A stretch of DNA of 64,000 nt from Dasyornis broadbenti (taxonomy: Eukaryota > Chordata > Aves > Passeriformes > Dasyornithidae). Positions 49,613 through 62,000 of this stretch are shown here, in pieces. The stretch covers positions 1 to 64,000 of the forward strand of contig VZRN01004246.1 in the NCBI GenBank assembly GCA_013397935.1. Direction: 5' to 3'. The position numbers and the translations under genes were made by a program. The notes under the pieces are model-generated. The model saw nothing but the letters and a program-made list of their open reading frames with translations. It was not told the DNA's origin and ran no database searches. Position 1 is the stretch's first letter, and each line of letters opens with the position of its first letter.

Positions 49613-51249
49613 TGGACACTCAATTACCATCCTCAGCATTAAAGATGCTCACTGTGCAGGGGCTGACTTGTGAAGAATGGTGAGACAGGAAGGGCAGAGC
49701 AAGGACTGTGTTTGGGAACAAGTCCTGGGTGTGACCCATGCACCCAGTCCTCATTTAAGTGGCATCACAGCTTTCATGAGGAGACAGAGCCCGAACTGCT
49801 GCCAGTGTAGGTCCTGAGAGTATTGGGGAGAATGTGGGGCATCTCCAGAGGAATTGCATCCCCCTCAGAAGCCGCTTCCATCTCACACTGCCCAGATACT
49901 GAGAGAGTAGGAACAGCAGGGACCATGCCCAGAGACACAGCGAATCCAAACACAAGTGCTTTAAAAATTCAGTGCTGAGCATTCACCCTGACCGTGGCTT
50001 TCATCTCACCTGCACGAGGATACCTCTGCCTGGGACCTTGCTAGAGAGTCCAAGCACTCAACCTACTAGAGACCCCTGAGATCCCCTCTTCTTCATCTGC
50101 CTCCCTTTCTAGCTGCCACAGGCCTGAAAATTCCTTGCCCATCTTCCCTGAAACAGAGAAGGGGAGATATCACCTGCCAGGCCAGCTATGCTGACACCCA
50201 AAGAGATGTGGGGGAGGGAGAGACCTGAGGCATCTCTTGCTGCTGTATTGTCAGCTTCTCCCTCCAGAAATGGGTTGTTTCTATACTTTCTTGCTGAGAT
50301 TGGCCCCTTCCCTGCCTCTAGGATGCTTTTGGTCTTTCACAGATGGGAAATGCCAAGCACATGGCCATATAGACACTGGGAGGCAACAGCCACCAGTGCA
50401 GTTCTGCCCAGCACTGCTGCTCATGATGCTCTTGGGAAATGCTCCCTGCTCCCAGCAGCAGTCCACGATTTTCCTGCTAGCTTTTTCCCTTTTTTTTACC
50501 GGCACTGGAAACAGTCCTGTTGCCCAAGCAAGGTTTCCCAGTGTTTTGTGTTCCTGCCCTGGAGTGCGGTGGCACGAGGGGATACATGCTGTGTGCTCCC
50601 CATGCACACCTTTCTGGTGTGCAACTTCACCTCCTCAGTGCTGCCATGTTACTTGCTCAGAGCAGATCATCTCCTCTTTTCCCCATGGCAGGAACTCCAT
50701 CTTCTCTGCCAGCTGCCTTCCAAACAGCAGGGACTAAAACAGAGCAGGACAAGCTTTGGGAGTTTCCCTGGGCAACCTCTCTATCTGCTCTCCTCCCAGC
50801 AGCTGCACCTCGTGGTCCTCATCATCCACTGCCGCATCAGCTGCTTTGTCTGCATGGGCAGAATAAGCAAATAGAGGTTATGGACAGCGTGGCCCAGCCC
50901 TGTGCAGGAACTTCTGAACCAGCTGGGGCACTCCAGTGCTCCCCATGTTTCCAGGATTGCATGGAGCAGGTGCTGGGCAGAACACTGTACAGCTGGGCCT
51001 TTCTCTGCATCCTGAATATGATGGACCCAAGTTGAATGCGCCTCTCATGTGGCTTTGCAGGGTCACAGCACATACAAGCAACTCCCAGCCTTTGTTCTAC
51101 GCTGGAAGATCCACCAGATGTGGGAGCAGCTGAGCTCCACATTAGTGCTGGGCACTGGCACCAGCGTAGTCATCTCTGTGCTGATGGATCTGGAGGTGGT
51201 GAGGTGCTAAAAGTGTCAGATCTCTCTGGGATCCCCTCCTGGGATGATG
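49613..51249. other. Non-coding stretch, nothing recognised
   Basis: A plus-strand frame of 228 codons (50,188-50,874) has no recognisable domain, is rich in Leu, Phe, Ser and Cys, and is overlapped by another long frame. Codon periodicity or homology would be needed to call it coding. Confidence 0.45.
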
Positions 51250-51530
51250 GCTGATCCCCAGGATGATCTGCAGGTCTTAAAGGCTCTGATTCCCAGGGGG
51301 AAGCTAACTTGGAAAGTACTGATCACCAGAAATATGCTGACCTGGAAGGCACTGATGCCAGAGAGGATGCTGACTTGGAAGGTTCTGATTGCCAGCGAAG
51401 TGCTGGAGATGCCAGCCTGGAGGGCACTGATCCTCAGGAGGATACTAACCTGGAAGCGAGATGCCTGGGAGGATGCCAATCTGGAAGGCACCAATCCCCA
51501 GGGGTTTGCTGCCCTGAAAGGCACCATTTA
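51250..51530 (+). repeat. 33-bp minisatellite, open in two frames
   Basis: About eight copies centre on CTGGAAGGCACTGATGCCAG plus AGAGGATGCTGAC. Several units are exactly 33 bp; others carry small changes. Because 33 is divisible by three, an 11-residue periodic peptide results: one frame gives DLEGTD-type repeats, another gives LTWKVLI-type repeats. The second frame runs from an ATG at 51,244 to 51,924 (226 codons). Frame openness is expected from the period, so it is not by itself evidence of coding. Confidence 0.85.
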
Positions 51531-54500
51531 TCCAGAACACGGTGCTTTTTCCCCTACTACAGAGCACTTCTTTCAGCTCCCCACTTACACTGGGCAGCAG
51601 CTCAGCCAGGGACCACTCCAAGAGCTTGGGCTAGGGATCCACACTCAAGTAGGCATCTCTGGCTGGCAGCAAAGAGCCTGGAGAGCTGCCTTCAGCAAGC
51701 TGAGCCAGCACCGTCTCTCGCAACTTCCCTCCTCCCCGGAACTCCCAGCTGGGAGCCGCTGCCCACCTATGGGTGAGGGGGCGCGTGGCCCCCAGCTACT
51801 GCCAGAACAACTACAAGCCCCATCCTTCTGCCGGCAAGTGAGGTACACAGACTCTGTTTTCCCACTAGATGGCAAACATTGCCTTCAAAAACAGCCTTTG
51901 GAGATATTATGTCCATCCCTGTGAGAGGAGGCTGAGGGGTCCGTCAGGGAAAAGCTCTTGGGGTGACGGGCCTGAGGCTGTGTCAGCATGGGGCTGGAGG
52001 TAGCAGGAATCCCGGCATGCTCCTCATCTTACTTTTTCTGTCCTTTCTTAAATTGTTTTTCTTTTCACATCTGCCTGGCTTCTCCCTGGTCCTGAAAGAC
52101 CCATCCCTTGTCCTATGCTGGTGGGACTGAGCACCCTGGGCGTGCAGGAGAGGCATCTGTTAACCCTGGGTAGCACCTTGAACTTCCACAGCCACATAGT
52201 GAAGCCCAGAAGCTTTTCTGGGAATTAATTACACTGCGGTTTGCAAACCAAATGTGTGTTCATTCCTCTTTGCAAGTGCTCAAGTCCACAGGCAAGCCAT
52301 TATGCTGTGTGTAAATAAAGGAGGCAGGGATGAAGGTTATGCATTGGGATATGCACACTTGTCTAAGCTCTTCTACCAGCTCAGAAGTCTTTCCAAGCTT
52401 GTTTAAGTTTGAATTCAGACGCAGATTTTTTCATGGTCTCTATATTATCCTCGTGCAGAAGTTTCCTGAGTGTTTGCTACTGGCCCTGGCACTGCTGCAG
52501 TGTTGCTGTGTGGTTAAACATGATGTGTCACAGCTAATGAAGGAGCTAACTGTGGATGGTAAATGTTTAATATGGACAAATCAAGCCAATTAGGCAATGT
52601 CAAGAGAAAAGTGTGTCATCTCAGCTGTGTCTGTCCTGTGTGGAGGAGAGGTTCTGTGGAAGGGTAAAACTCCAGCCACTGCAGGACCAGCAGCTCCTAA
52701 CACCAGCTGAGGGTAAACATGCTGGATGCAGATCTTCCTGAAGACCCTCAGTCCACCCTGTTGATGCTTTCAGCTGGGGGACAAGGACAGTTTTTTCAGA
52801 ACAAGATTTTGTTTCTGGAATGAAGACCTCTGGGTGGCTGGAGGGGATGGCAGCCATCTCCAACGCCGAGCTGCCAAATGAGAAAATGGGTAAATGAGTA
52901 AATCATCCAACTTAAAGCACTTCTTGTAGACTCCCAACAGGATTTTTGGCCGTTCACAGCATGCTGCCTACTTTTGTGGCAAGCCTGTGGCCCCAGAGCT
53001 CGACAGTTCTCAGACAGAAGCACCATGGATCCCCAGCAGTGGCAGCCCTCCCACCAAGCATTAATTAACTAATGGCAGCAGCTGTATTGCCTCTACAAAG
53101 TGCTTTGGAGCCCTGCGCCTCACAGCTTTCTCTGCCCTCACTGCCTCAGTTTCCTCCCAGACACGTTGTTTGGTATCATTTACACTTGGGTGAGAAGGAT
53201 CCTTCAGGTGTCCAGGCAAGTTCCTTCAGGAAAAGATTATTGCCTCTTCTGCCACAAGGGCTGGCAAGTCCCTCACAAGGCTATTTGCAGTCACAGAGAA
53301 AACTCTGGAAAATGAAAGGAAGAATGTGACTCGGGAATAGAAACTGAGGGAGCTGTCGGGAGCCAGTCCACAGCCTGTGGCTCAGGGCAGCAAGCCAGTG
53401 ATGGATCGTGACAGCCACTGATTCACGAGCTGAGCAGGTAGAAAGTGCTTCTGGTCCTTTCCAGCTGGGCTCCCTGCCAACCCTTGTGTTGGTATGTGCT
53501 GATGCCTGGGGACAGCAGGGCAGATGCAGTGGCAACATGGATGGTGTGGACTCTGGTGCACCCCTGTGGCTTGAGGCTTCCCTATCCCTTGGTAAAACTC
53601 ACAGCCTCTGCAGGCAGCAGAACAGAAGCTAAGCACAGATGTGGCCACTTCACTCCTGAAGTTGAGATTTACCAATCCAGGAGTGTTTGACCTCTGCTCT
53701 TGACCAGAGGACACCAAGGAATGAACAAGTCCCCATGTCTGAGGCTGTCATACCTTTGCCTTGATGTGTGCCTGATTCCAGCTTTTCAGTGCAGGTCCTG
53801 GGAGTGGTGCTGGCCCTTCCCTCTAGGCTCAGGGTTCTGGGAGTGGTTTCCACCAAACAAATGCTTCCTGCCTCAAAACGGCATCGCTAACTGGTGACAG
53901 GCTGCCGTGGGCAGCAGCCACCCTCCCTCCCCACAGCTGTACTTTAGGCCCCATCTCAGATCCCTGGAGGCTGGACCCTGTCAGGAGTGGTCTCAAGATA
54001 ACCAGGGCTGAAGCAAACTGGGAGCCACATCCTCTCCCATCTGCAGAAGGATGACACCATCCACATCCCTCAGCCTGAGCGGCCAGGTGAGAACATCCTG
54101 TGAACATGAAGCTGACAGTGCTTCAGAACTTCTGGTAGAGCTGCACTGAGATACTTTGGGTACGGACCTGCACCTCTCTCCTGGTGGCCTGTCCGGGGGT
54201 TTTGGCCATGTGCATGATGTGGGGCACTGGTGGCAGAGTCAGAGAGGCTGCAGGGGACTGTGGGGCTGGGCATCCCCTTTGTGCCTGTTCAAATCCCCCA
54301 GCAGGTGATGGATGAGGGGCATGGGCAGGCAAGGTAGCCAAAGGAGCTAGGGAAATGCTTTTGCTGTGTGCAGACTTGAAGGATGAGCCTCTTCAGACTC
54401 ATCTGGCAGGGTAAAGGCAATAACCCATCGTGGCACACTGAGAGCCCCAGGGGAAGCATCGTGCAGAAACCAACACCCATAGAGAGGAGCAGGGATGCTC

Positions 54501-55778
54501 CAGCTATGTTTGCATTAGGAAATCAGCTCTGCCAAGGACTGCTTTCTGGTTGGGAATGATGCCTGCCCTTGGGGTCAGGCTGACCTGGGCCAAAACCTGC
54601 CAGAAATGATGCTCAGAGTGTTCCAGTAGAAGGGGACATTTGCTTCAGTTTCTGTCACCTGTGCAGGCCTGATGCCCTGCAGCAGGCACCACTCGGTCCT
54701 CAGGGGCACTGGGATGGTCAAGAAGATCAGACTCCTGCCTGTAGCCTGGCTAAAGAGAACTGCCAAGTTCGGAGGCCCGCTGGGAGGGTGAATGGAAGGA
54801 AGCATGGTACAATTTGTGTGCCACCATTGCCAGGATGGCAGCTTGCTGCGGCCCGGCAGGAGGGGAGTCCAGCAGAAACTGAAGCCTCAGATGGAGGAAA
54901 GAGGAAGAAGTCGGCGCTGTTGGTGGCTCAGATCCTGGAGTGGGTTAGTGGCCTCTCCTTCCTGTGGGATTTTTGTTGTTTGCTTATTCTTATTGCATAA
55001 GCATAGGAACTTGTCTCTGCTCCAGGGCCCAGTTCTGCAGAAAATAACTTCTTTCTCTACCTTTTTGCATCAAAATCCTTTAATAGCAGCAGTTCCTAAG
55101 CTGTGACCTGAGGATCCCTGGTGAAGACTTGACAGGTGATCTACAGACCTGCTTCACCTCTGTAGTGCTTCTTGCTCTGCAGGGCTGGAAACCTATAAAA
55201 GTGTTAGAACTGAGATTTGGAGTCCAGAGGAAGTGTGCAGCTGCCTGAAAGGTCATGCTTTCAGTTCTTCAGGAAGGTAGTCACTTCACAGATAAAAAAC
55301 AGAAAGGATTTTCCGCCTTCACCGGAACATCGGCTGCAAGGGAAGTACAAGCTCCTTCTGCACGGGCTCCAGCAGAGCCCATGGTGACCAGCACTGTGAT
55401 TCCCCTGGTATAATAATGCTGGTACCCTTCCTCAAAGCACAGCTCAGACCCAGAAAGGAAGCAAAGCCAAAACAAGACAAGGAGACTGGTTGTTGGGGTG
55501 ATGGGCAACAGCTGAAACCCCACGAGGTGGGAAAAGGAGGTGTTGCCCACCCAGCTGTTGGGTCTTGCTCCTGGCACACCAAGGGAAGTCCAGCCTCGTG
55601 GTAGCTCTGGGATCTGGGCTTTTGATGTCTCATATCTCTTCCGTGCTCCTCATCTTTGCCAAGAACGGCAGGGAGACAACACAATTCCCCATTGCCCCTC
55701 TGCCTCTGGCTTGTGCCAGGAGTAACAAAGCCACACAATCCATCAGCAGCAAAGGACAAAGTAGCATTGGCAGTGCAG
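51531..55778. other. Non-coding stretch, nothing recognised
   Basis: No exon with family resemblance, RNA gene or transposon was seen. A frame at 52,330-52,593 (87 codons, ending near an AT-rich block) is the least repetitive of the small frames, but I cannot assign it. Confidence 0.45.
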
Positions 55779-55888
55779 GAAGACAGAGGACAAGACCAAG
55801 GTGTGGGGCTTGCAAGTGTCTCTGCAAGGAAATGAACCTGCATTGTAACACTGTGAGTGTTTACTCAAATGTACACAGGGCTGTGTAA
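55779..55888 (+). other. Speculative terminal exon, Cys-rich basic tail
   Basis: A plausible acceptor (TTGGCAGTGCAG) precedes a frame that ends TAA at 55,888. It reads RQRTRPRCGACKCLCKEM and then NLHCNTVSV. The spacing C-x-C-x-C-K-x5-C resembles the heparin-binding tail of VEGF-type growth factors, but no PDGF/VEGF core exon was recognised nearby. An AATAAA lies 130 bp downstream. The match is short and may be chance. Confidence 0.12.
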
Positions 55889-56016
55889 TCTGTAAACCTG
55901 AGCAGACTGTAAAAAGGGGGGTAAGGTGCCAAGTTCTCCCTTTACCATTTAGATTTACCTTCACTTCTTTCTTCTTTGAAGACAGTTACCAGGCTACATT
56001 TTTGTATCTTGTACCC

Positions 56017-56022
56017 AATAAA
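56017..56022 (+). terminator. Candidate poly(A) signal without assigned gene
   Basis: AATAAA sits in an AT-rich, 3'-UTR-like context (TTTTTGTATCTTGTACCC upstream). It could end an unrecognised transcript, including the speculative exon just upstream, or be a chance hexamer. Confidence 0.3.
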
Positions 56023-59000
56023 GATACTGAAAGCCCTTTAATCTACTGCTGTGTAATCAGCAGTTTATTTCGCTGCAGAGGTAAATTACACTGGTGTGAG
56101 ACATTAGCTGCTCATGGCTCAGAGCTCACTGGAAAACATCCTTGATTAGCTGGGAAGTATTCACTGGCATGCACCTGGGGCAGGCTAAGCAGGGTAGCCT
56201 TACCCCATCCCTGGCTGCAAACCATGTGTCTTTCACACAGGTACAGGGGACCATGCACAGCCTTGTAACACCATCCAAGTATGCTAGGAGAGTGTCAGGA
56301 GGGAGAAACCCAGCAAACGGCATTAGGGAATGTGTCTAGGGCACTGATGTGATGTCAGCTCTGAATTGACACTGGCTAACCTGTACCAGCATGGGAACCT
56401 TGAAAAAGAGTAGCAGAGATCCACCAGGATGGAGATTTTGGCTTCCTCCCATGCTCGCTGTGTCCTGTGTAAGCTTTCACCATGAGCCATGGGCATATGT
56501 GGCTGTCACTTGTGCTCAGCTCCCATTGCCTGCTTGCAGTCACTGCTGGTGCTGGTGGGAGTTTGGCAGATGCCTTCTCCTTGCTCTGTGTTCATGTGAG
56601 AAGGAACCGATGGGGGCAAGGCTCGTGGACCCATCCCAGCACATCACAGACTCTTTGAGATGGTGTCTCCAGCAAAGACAAGCAGTACATGGTGGTCCCC
56701 CGGCCTGAAGGATTCTAACAGTGTTTTCCTGTGATTTTAGGGCAGTGGGGAGGAAAAGAGAACGCTGAAGCATTTCCCATGGCCCATGCCAGCACTCAGC
56801 ACCGTGGCTTCAGTTCCTGCACACCAAAAGGAGCATCAGCACTCAGATGCAGGATGTGCCAGCCATGTGTGCCTCTCCAAGCCACACAGGAACTGTTAAG
56901 TCTTGCAGGTGGTGTCCAGGGACTCAGACCTACACTAGACCCTAAAGCCCCCCCAGTATCATCTAAACAGACCAGGTACACAATGAATGGAAGAGTTCTC
57001 TGTCACTCCTGTACACAGAGAGGGAGGAGGACAGTGAGTGACAGAGAGCATGGCAGTGCCACAAGGAAAAGGTTGAGCCCACTGTCACTGTGGCATAGAG
57101 CTCAGCAGTGTCATTCTCCCACAACCCAGACACTCCTGGGCTCAGCAGCTATGTCTGTCTGATAAACTCTCTGATACAGGCAGGGAGAAATCTCTTCTGC
57201 TGGGGCTGCTCTTCCACCCTGGGGCATGCTGGTGACCAGGAGCATCTTCCCACAGCATGACCACGCACCCTCTTGTCCCTTCAGAAATGGTGTTTGGGAT
57301 GCAGCAACAGCAGCTGCGAGAAATTTAGAGAAAGGGCAGGCATCTATCAGAGCATCCTGTTACTTTGTGCCCATCTCTAAGTCCTGTCATGTTCACACCA
57401 AGCACCCCTGTACAAAGAAACAACTCTCTTTTAAAAATAAACCAAAGCAACTAACAAACAAACCAACTGAAACCCACAAACAGTAACCAAGCCACAAAAT
57501 ACTTGAAATGTGTTGGACTGACCCATTTGGATTTCTCAGTCAATAGTCAGTACAGATGTGGTCCAGAGTGCTGTTTCCCTACTGCGAGGAACTGGAGGTA
57601 CCACCACGGTGAGTTCACAAAAAAACAGCCCAGCTCAAACCCATGCATCATGTCCTGAGCCCTGCACCCTGCTGGTTGCTCTCAGGCAAAGTTCTCTCTA
57701 GCTTTTTTATCTCTGCTGCCAGTTTCTGTGGGTCTCCAGGATGTGCTGCCACACACCCAGAGCCTGGAATGGCTCTCTGTGACAGCTATCCTTGGACTTT
57801 GCCTGCCTGAACAAAGACAAGAAGAGACTTGGTGGTGCCTTCCTTCTTCCCGGCGGGTGGCTGCCTTTTTCTGCTGTCCGGGATTTTTCAGAGAGTCAGG
57901 GACATTGGGTTAAGCATTGCTAGAGCAGGGCAGAGAGCCAGGAGAGCTCTTGTTCCCGTAGCACAGGAGGTCAAAGGACCAGCACACTCCCTCCTGGACA
58001 GCACTCACAGCCCCTCTGTCTGCAGCCACTTCCTCAGGATGTGAGAAATGCTGGGTAGGTAACGACCCCCTGAGGATGAAGGACAGGGAAGAACCTCTGC
58101 TGGTACCCGTCATCCCAGCCCCCTGTAGGGTGACGTGTGGCTCAGCAAGCAGGGTGTTTGGAAAGAGCAGCCACCCGGGAACCCTGTGGGGCTCATCAGA
58201 GGACACCAACAAGAAAGGTAAGAAGAGGTTAATGAGCCTCTCTGATATTCAGAAGAGCAGCAATTTATACCTCTTACAAGAATAAAAGGGTGTGAAAGCT
58301 ATCACATAAAGTTTCACAGTGCAAAGGGTGAAGGAAAGAGCCCCAGAGCAGCAGTGTTGGGTCACGACAGAGGCTTTCTCGCTCTGTCTCTCTCTCCAGC
58401 TGAGACCGCTGCTAGGTACATAAGGGAAATCAGCAGACACAGAGGAATCCAGAATAACCCTTCCCTGCCATCCCCTCCCAGCACCCAGGAGTCACCAGTG
58501 CTGCTTCCCCTGGTGGGGTTTGTGTGGGAGCCATGTGAACCCACCTGTGGTGGGTTTGTCCAGCTCCTGGCTGTGCCAGCACCCTCATGCATTATCAGCA
58601 GAGTGTGAAAAGAACACTGCTGCTGTTTTCAAACTTCAACCTGAGCATTTCAGTTATGGAACAGGAGCTGTTGGGTTGATCCCTGCAACGCTGCAGAGGG
58701 GTTTGTGAGGGGGATGTTTCTTACCAAATTTGACCAGGGATCCTGGGTCAACCTTCCTGAAGATGAAAGAGGCTTTAGAAGACCTTCAGGGATTCCAGGG
58801 GATCAGGGCTCTTCTAATGCTACAGGGGTAGCAGGAAGGGAGAAGGGGCTCAGGGGCTTAGTAGCTTTCAATGCTGCCCAGTCTCTGATAGTTCCTTTCC
58901 AACAGTTTAGGGGTCTGGCTAACACAGTGGCTGTGCTTGGATTGTGATGCCTTTTCCCATACTTCTGACTGTTATCTTGATGACTCTTCTCTCTGTTTCC

Positions 59001-62000
59001 AGTAAGAAAGGATACACAAGCAAGTCCTTCCTTAGCAGGGCATAGAGCCAGTCTGTCTTATCAGGCACAGAGAGCCAGCCAGGGACTTTCCATTCCTTGC
59101 TGCTGTGCCCTGCTAGGAATACCACCCTGGTACATCTTACATGCTTCAGAGACTTCCCCAGCTTCCCCTGTGCACTCTTGGAAGTTCTGTCCCAGAAGAC
59201 TCTATCCTGACTTTCTTTGATGGCTTTTTCCTGTTCCTGATCACCCTCTGCCTGGAAATCCTTGGATGGGGTATTCCACAGGACAACTGGGAAGGATGAT
59301 GCTGTTCTGGGGCTGATGGCCTGTGCAAGCTTGGCATGGAGCTGCAGACTCTCTTCACACCAGAGCTGTACCAAGACTGGATCTCCTGACTGTCAAAAAA
59401 AGCCCATTGTAGCAGCTCCATTACAAATCCCTGCAGAACTACCTGTCCTCCACTTTCACACACGCTCTGCAGAACAGGACAGCAGGAAGAGAAGGAGAAA
59501 TGATGAGCAGATTGGGGCTGTTCAGACCGGAAAGTACTGACCCAGAAGGTTTTTGTGTAAGTACAAGCAGACATAGTCAACAAGGGGTAAGAATTGGACC
59601 AGGAGGAATTCCTTCCCAGAGTACACTGAAGGGATTCTGGAAACAGAGAGGGCAATGACTCTCCTGAAGCCCAGCCAGAGCCCTTGTGGAAAAGCACCTC
59701 AGGGTCACATTCAGAGGGGTGAATGCCCTGTAGAAAGAAGTTGTTCTCTCCCTACCTTTGCCTGCATGCAGCACAAGAAAGGCTGCAGCCTCAAAACTGG
59801 TGGTGCAAGTGAGGCAGAGCCCTCTGGAAAGCTGGAAGATTCTGTTCATCATGGACTTGTCCCAGCTGCCAGCACAGCCCATGATGAATGGCCCAGCATG
59901 TTCCAGCACACCGCAGCCCCCCAGCACTCACTTTAGACAGCTGCAGCACAAGGAAGACAAATGAGATCCAGAGAAACCCAACCTTCTCTCGGCCCCCTCT
60001 GTCTCTATTTACATGTCTGTTTTCTCCTCCAAGGCCATGCATCTCCTTTGTTTAGGAGAGTGTCTGGCTTCTGATCTTGTTCCAGATGTTTTTTTGCTTG
60101 AATCCTTCCTTATTCTGTTATAGCACTGAGCACAGACAGTTGAGTGCTTGCTTTGATTAGAACTCCCTTGCTCCAATGCTTCAGACCTTGTACCAACCCA
60201 AAACCATGGCTTCTGCTTGGCACTGCCCTGGGGGCCAGGCAGTGCACATCTCCTGCCTGCCAAACTCTCACAGCTGCCTCCTACTCCAAATCTTCAAAAC
60301 CTCACAAGGGTGAGGATATACCGTGGAGTGGAATGGTCTCCATTTCCCTGAGCTCTCCAAAGAGAGAAAAGACCCCGCAAGGGCTTCCCCCTCAAGATGA
60401 CAGCCTGAGCTGTGCCCTTGCTCCAAGCCTGGGCTGAGCATCAGGATGCTGGCAATACCCCCATCCACTCCACCGGCATGCAGCAGCAGGAGAGCTCTGT
60501 GGGGAACCCAGCCCTGCGAGGACAGGTGGTCTGGGAAGTGTTTGGCAAGATGGGAACAGCGTGTTCTGCCAGCTAGCTCTCCAGCTTCAAACCAGGCTTT
60601 ATTTATCTCTGAGCAAGGCTGCACAGCTGTTTTCAAAAGGCATTTGATGCTAAACTCCTTGGCTTCACGTTTGCCCTGAAAGCTCTTTTCTGTTATCTCT
60701 TTGGGTTGCTTTCTTTTTTTTTTCCTCAAGCCCAAACTCAAATTATGCTGGTGAAACAGAGCCAAGGCTGCCAAGGCCCCTGTCAGGAGCACCCTAGCAT
60801 GTGGCCCAGATGGTGACAAGAAGAATGTTGGTTTTCACTGCTGATGGTTCACACTGTACTATTAGTACTGCACAGCTTGCTCCACTTCAAAGGTACTTCT
60901 TATGGAAGACACACAAGATCTGTTTCTTTCAGTCCGGCTTGGCAAGCACTCCACATGCTCCCAAGACACCTTCATCCCATGGGCACTAGGTCAGATGTTG
61001 GATTTGCATCTGGGAATAAGGGTTTCTTGTGACCACAGGCAGCCTCACATCAAGCACCCAACAAATAAGTGGGGGCTGCAGAGTGTAACTCCATCCTCCC
61101 TTCTCCACCTTCTGGAGAGGTTTCCAAGTTCGTAGGAAGTGCAGGATTTCATGTAACACTCAGAAGTACAGCATAAGGCACAGAAAGTCCACCTCACCAA
61201 CTGGGAACCTGGTAGGACAGTATAACAAGTGGGGAAAAGGGTTTAGGAAGGACTGCCTGGAGTCTTCTAATACATCCTGTGCTAAGCCAGAGCCAACACT
61301 ACTTCCAGCTTTTTGACAAGCTCCGGTCTCACTGTAGAAGCTTCCAGCAGTGGACATGCAGCATTTCTTCATCTGCCTGTCCCTGCTAAATGGAATTTCC
61401 CACAAAGCGTGACCCCTGTGGTTTTTTGACTTATCAGAAGTAAACTCAGTAGTTCTTTTCACTTTCTCTTTACTATATCCCTCTGTGCACTTGGAGACCA
61501 TGTCATCCATTCCTGGAAGAAAGATTAACTCAAGTTCCTTCAGTCTGTTGTTTGGGGCCAGTCATCCAAGCCTCTGACAAAACTCACTGCTGTCCTCCAC
61601 AACCCTCCCAAGTGGGTACACACCTTTCCAGAGTCCAGCTGTGCCATCTGGGACCACCTCTCCCAATGAGATAGATTTTATAATTCATCCACTACAGGAC
61701 CGCTCATGAGTGATGTTCAAAATCATCACTAAGGAAACCTCAGAGACAAATTAAGCAGCTGTCCCTGCTGAAAGGGAAGGGGGCAGCACCGGGATGCAGT
61801 GACAGAAAGTTGCAGGACATGTACCCCTTTTTCCTCATCACAAGAGCTGCAACACAACCCCCCTTTCTCCCATTAGCACTGCACCAGCTGCCAAGCTGGG
61901 TTGGAGACCTGAGCACCTCTTGGTATGAGGCTGACTCACAAATGGCTCTTTGTGGTGATTTTTTGCTTCAGTCTGCAGTAACACAATTTCAAACACCACC

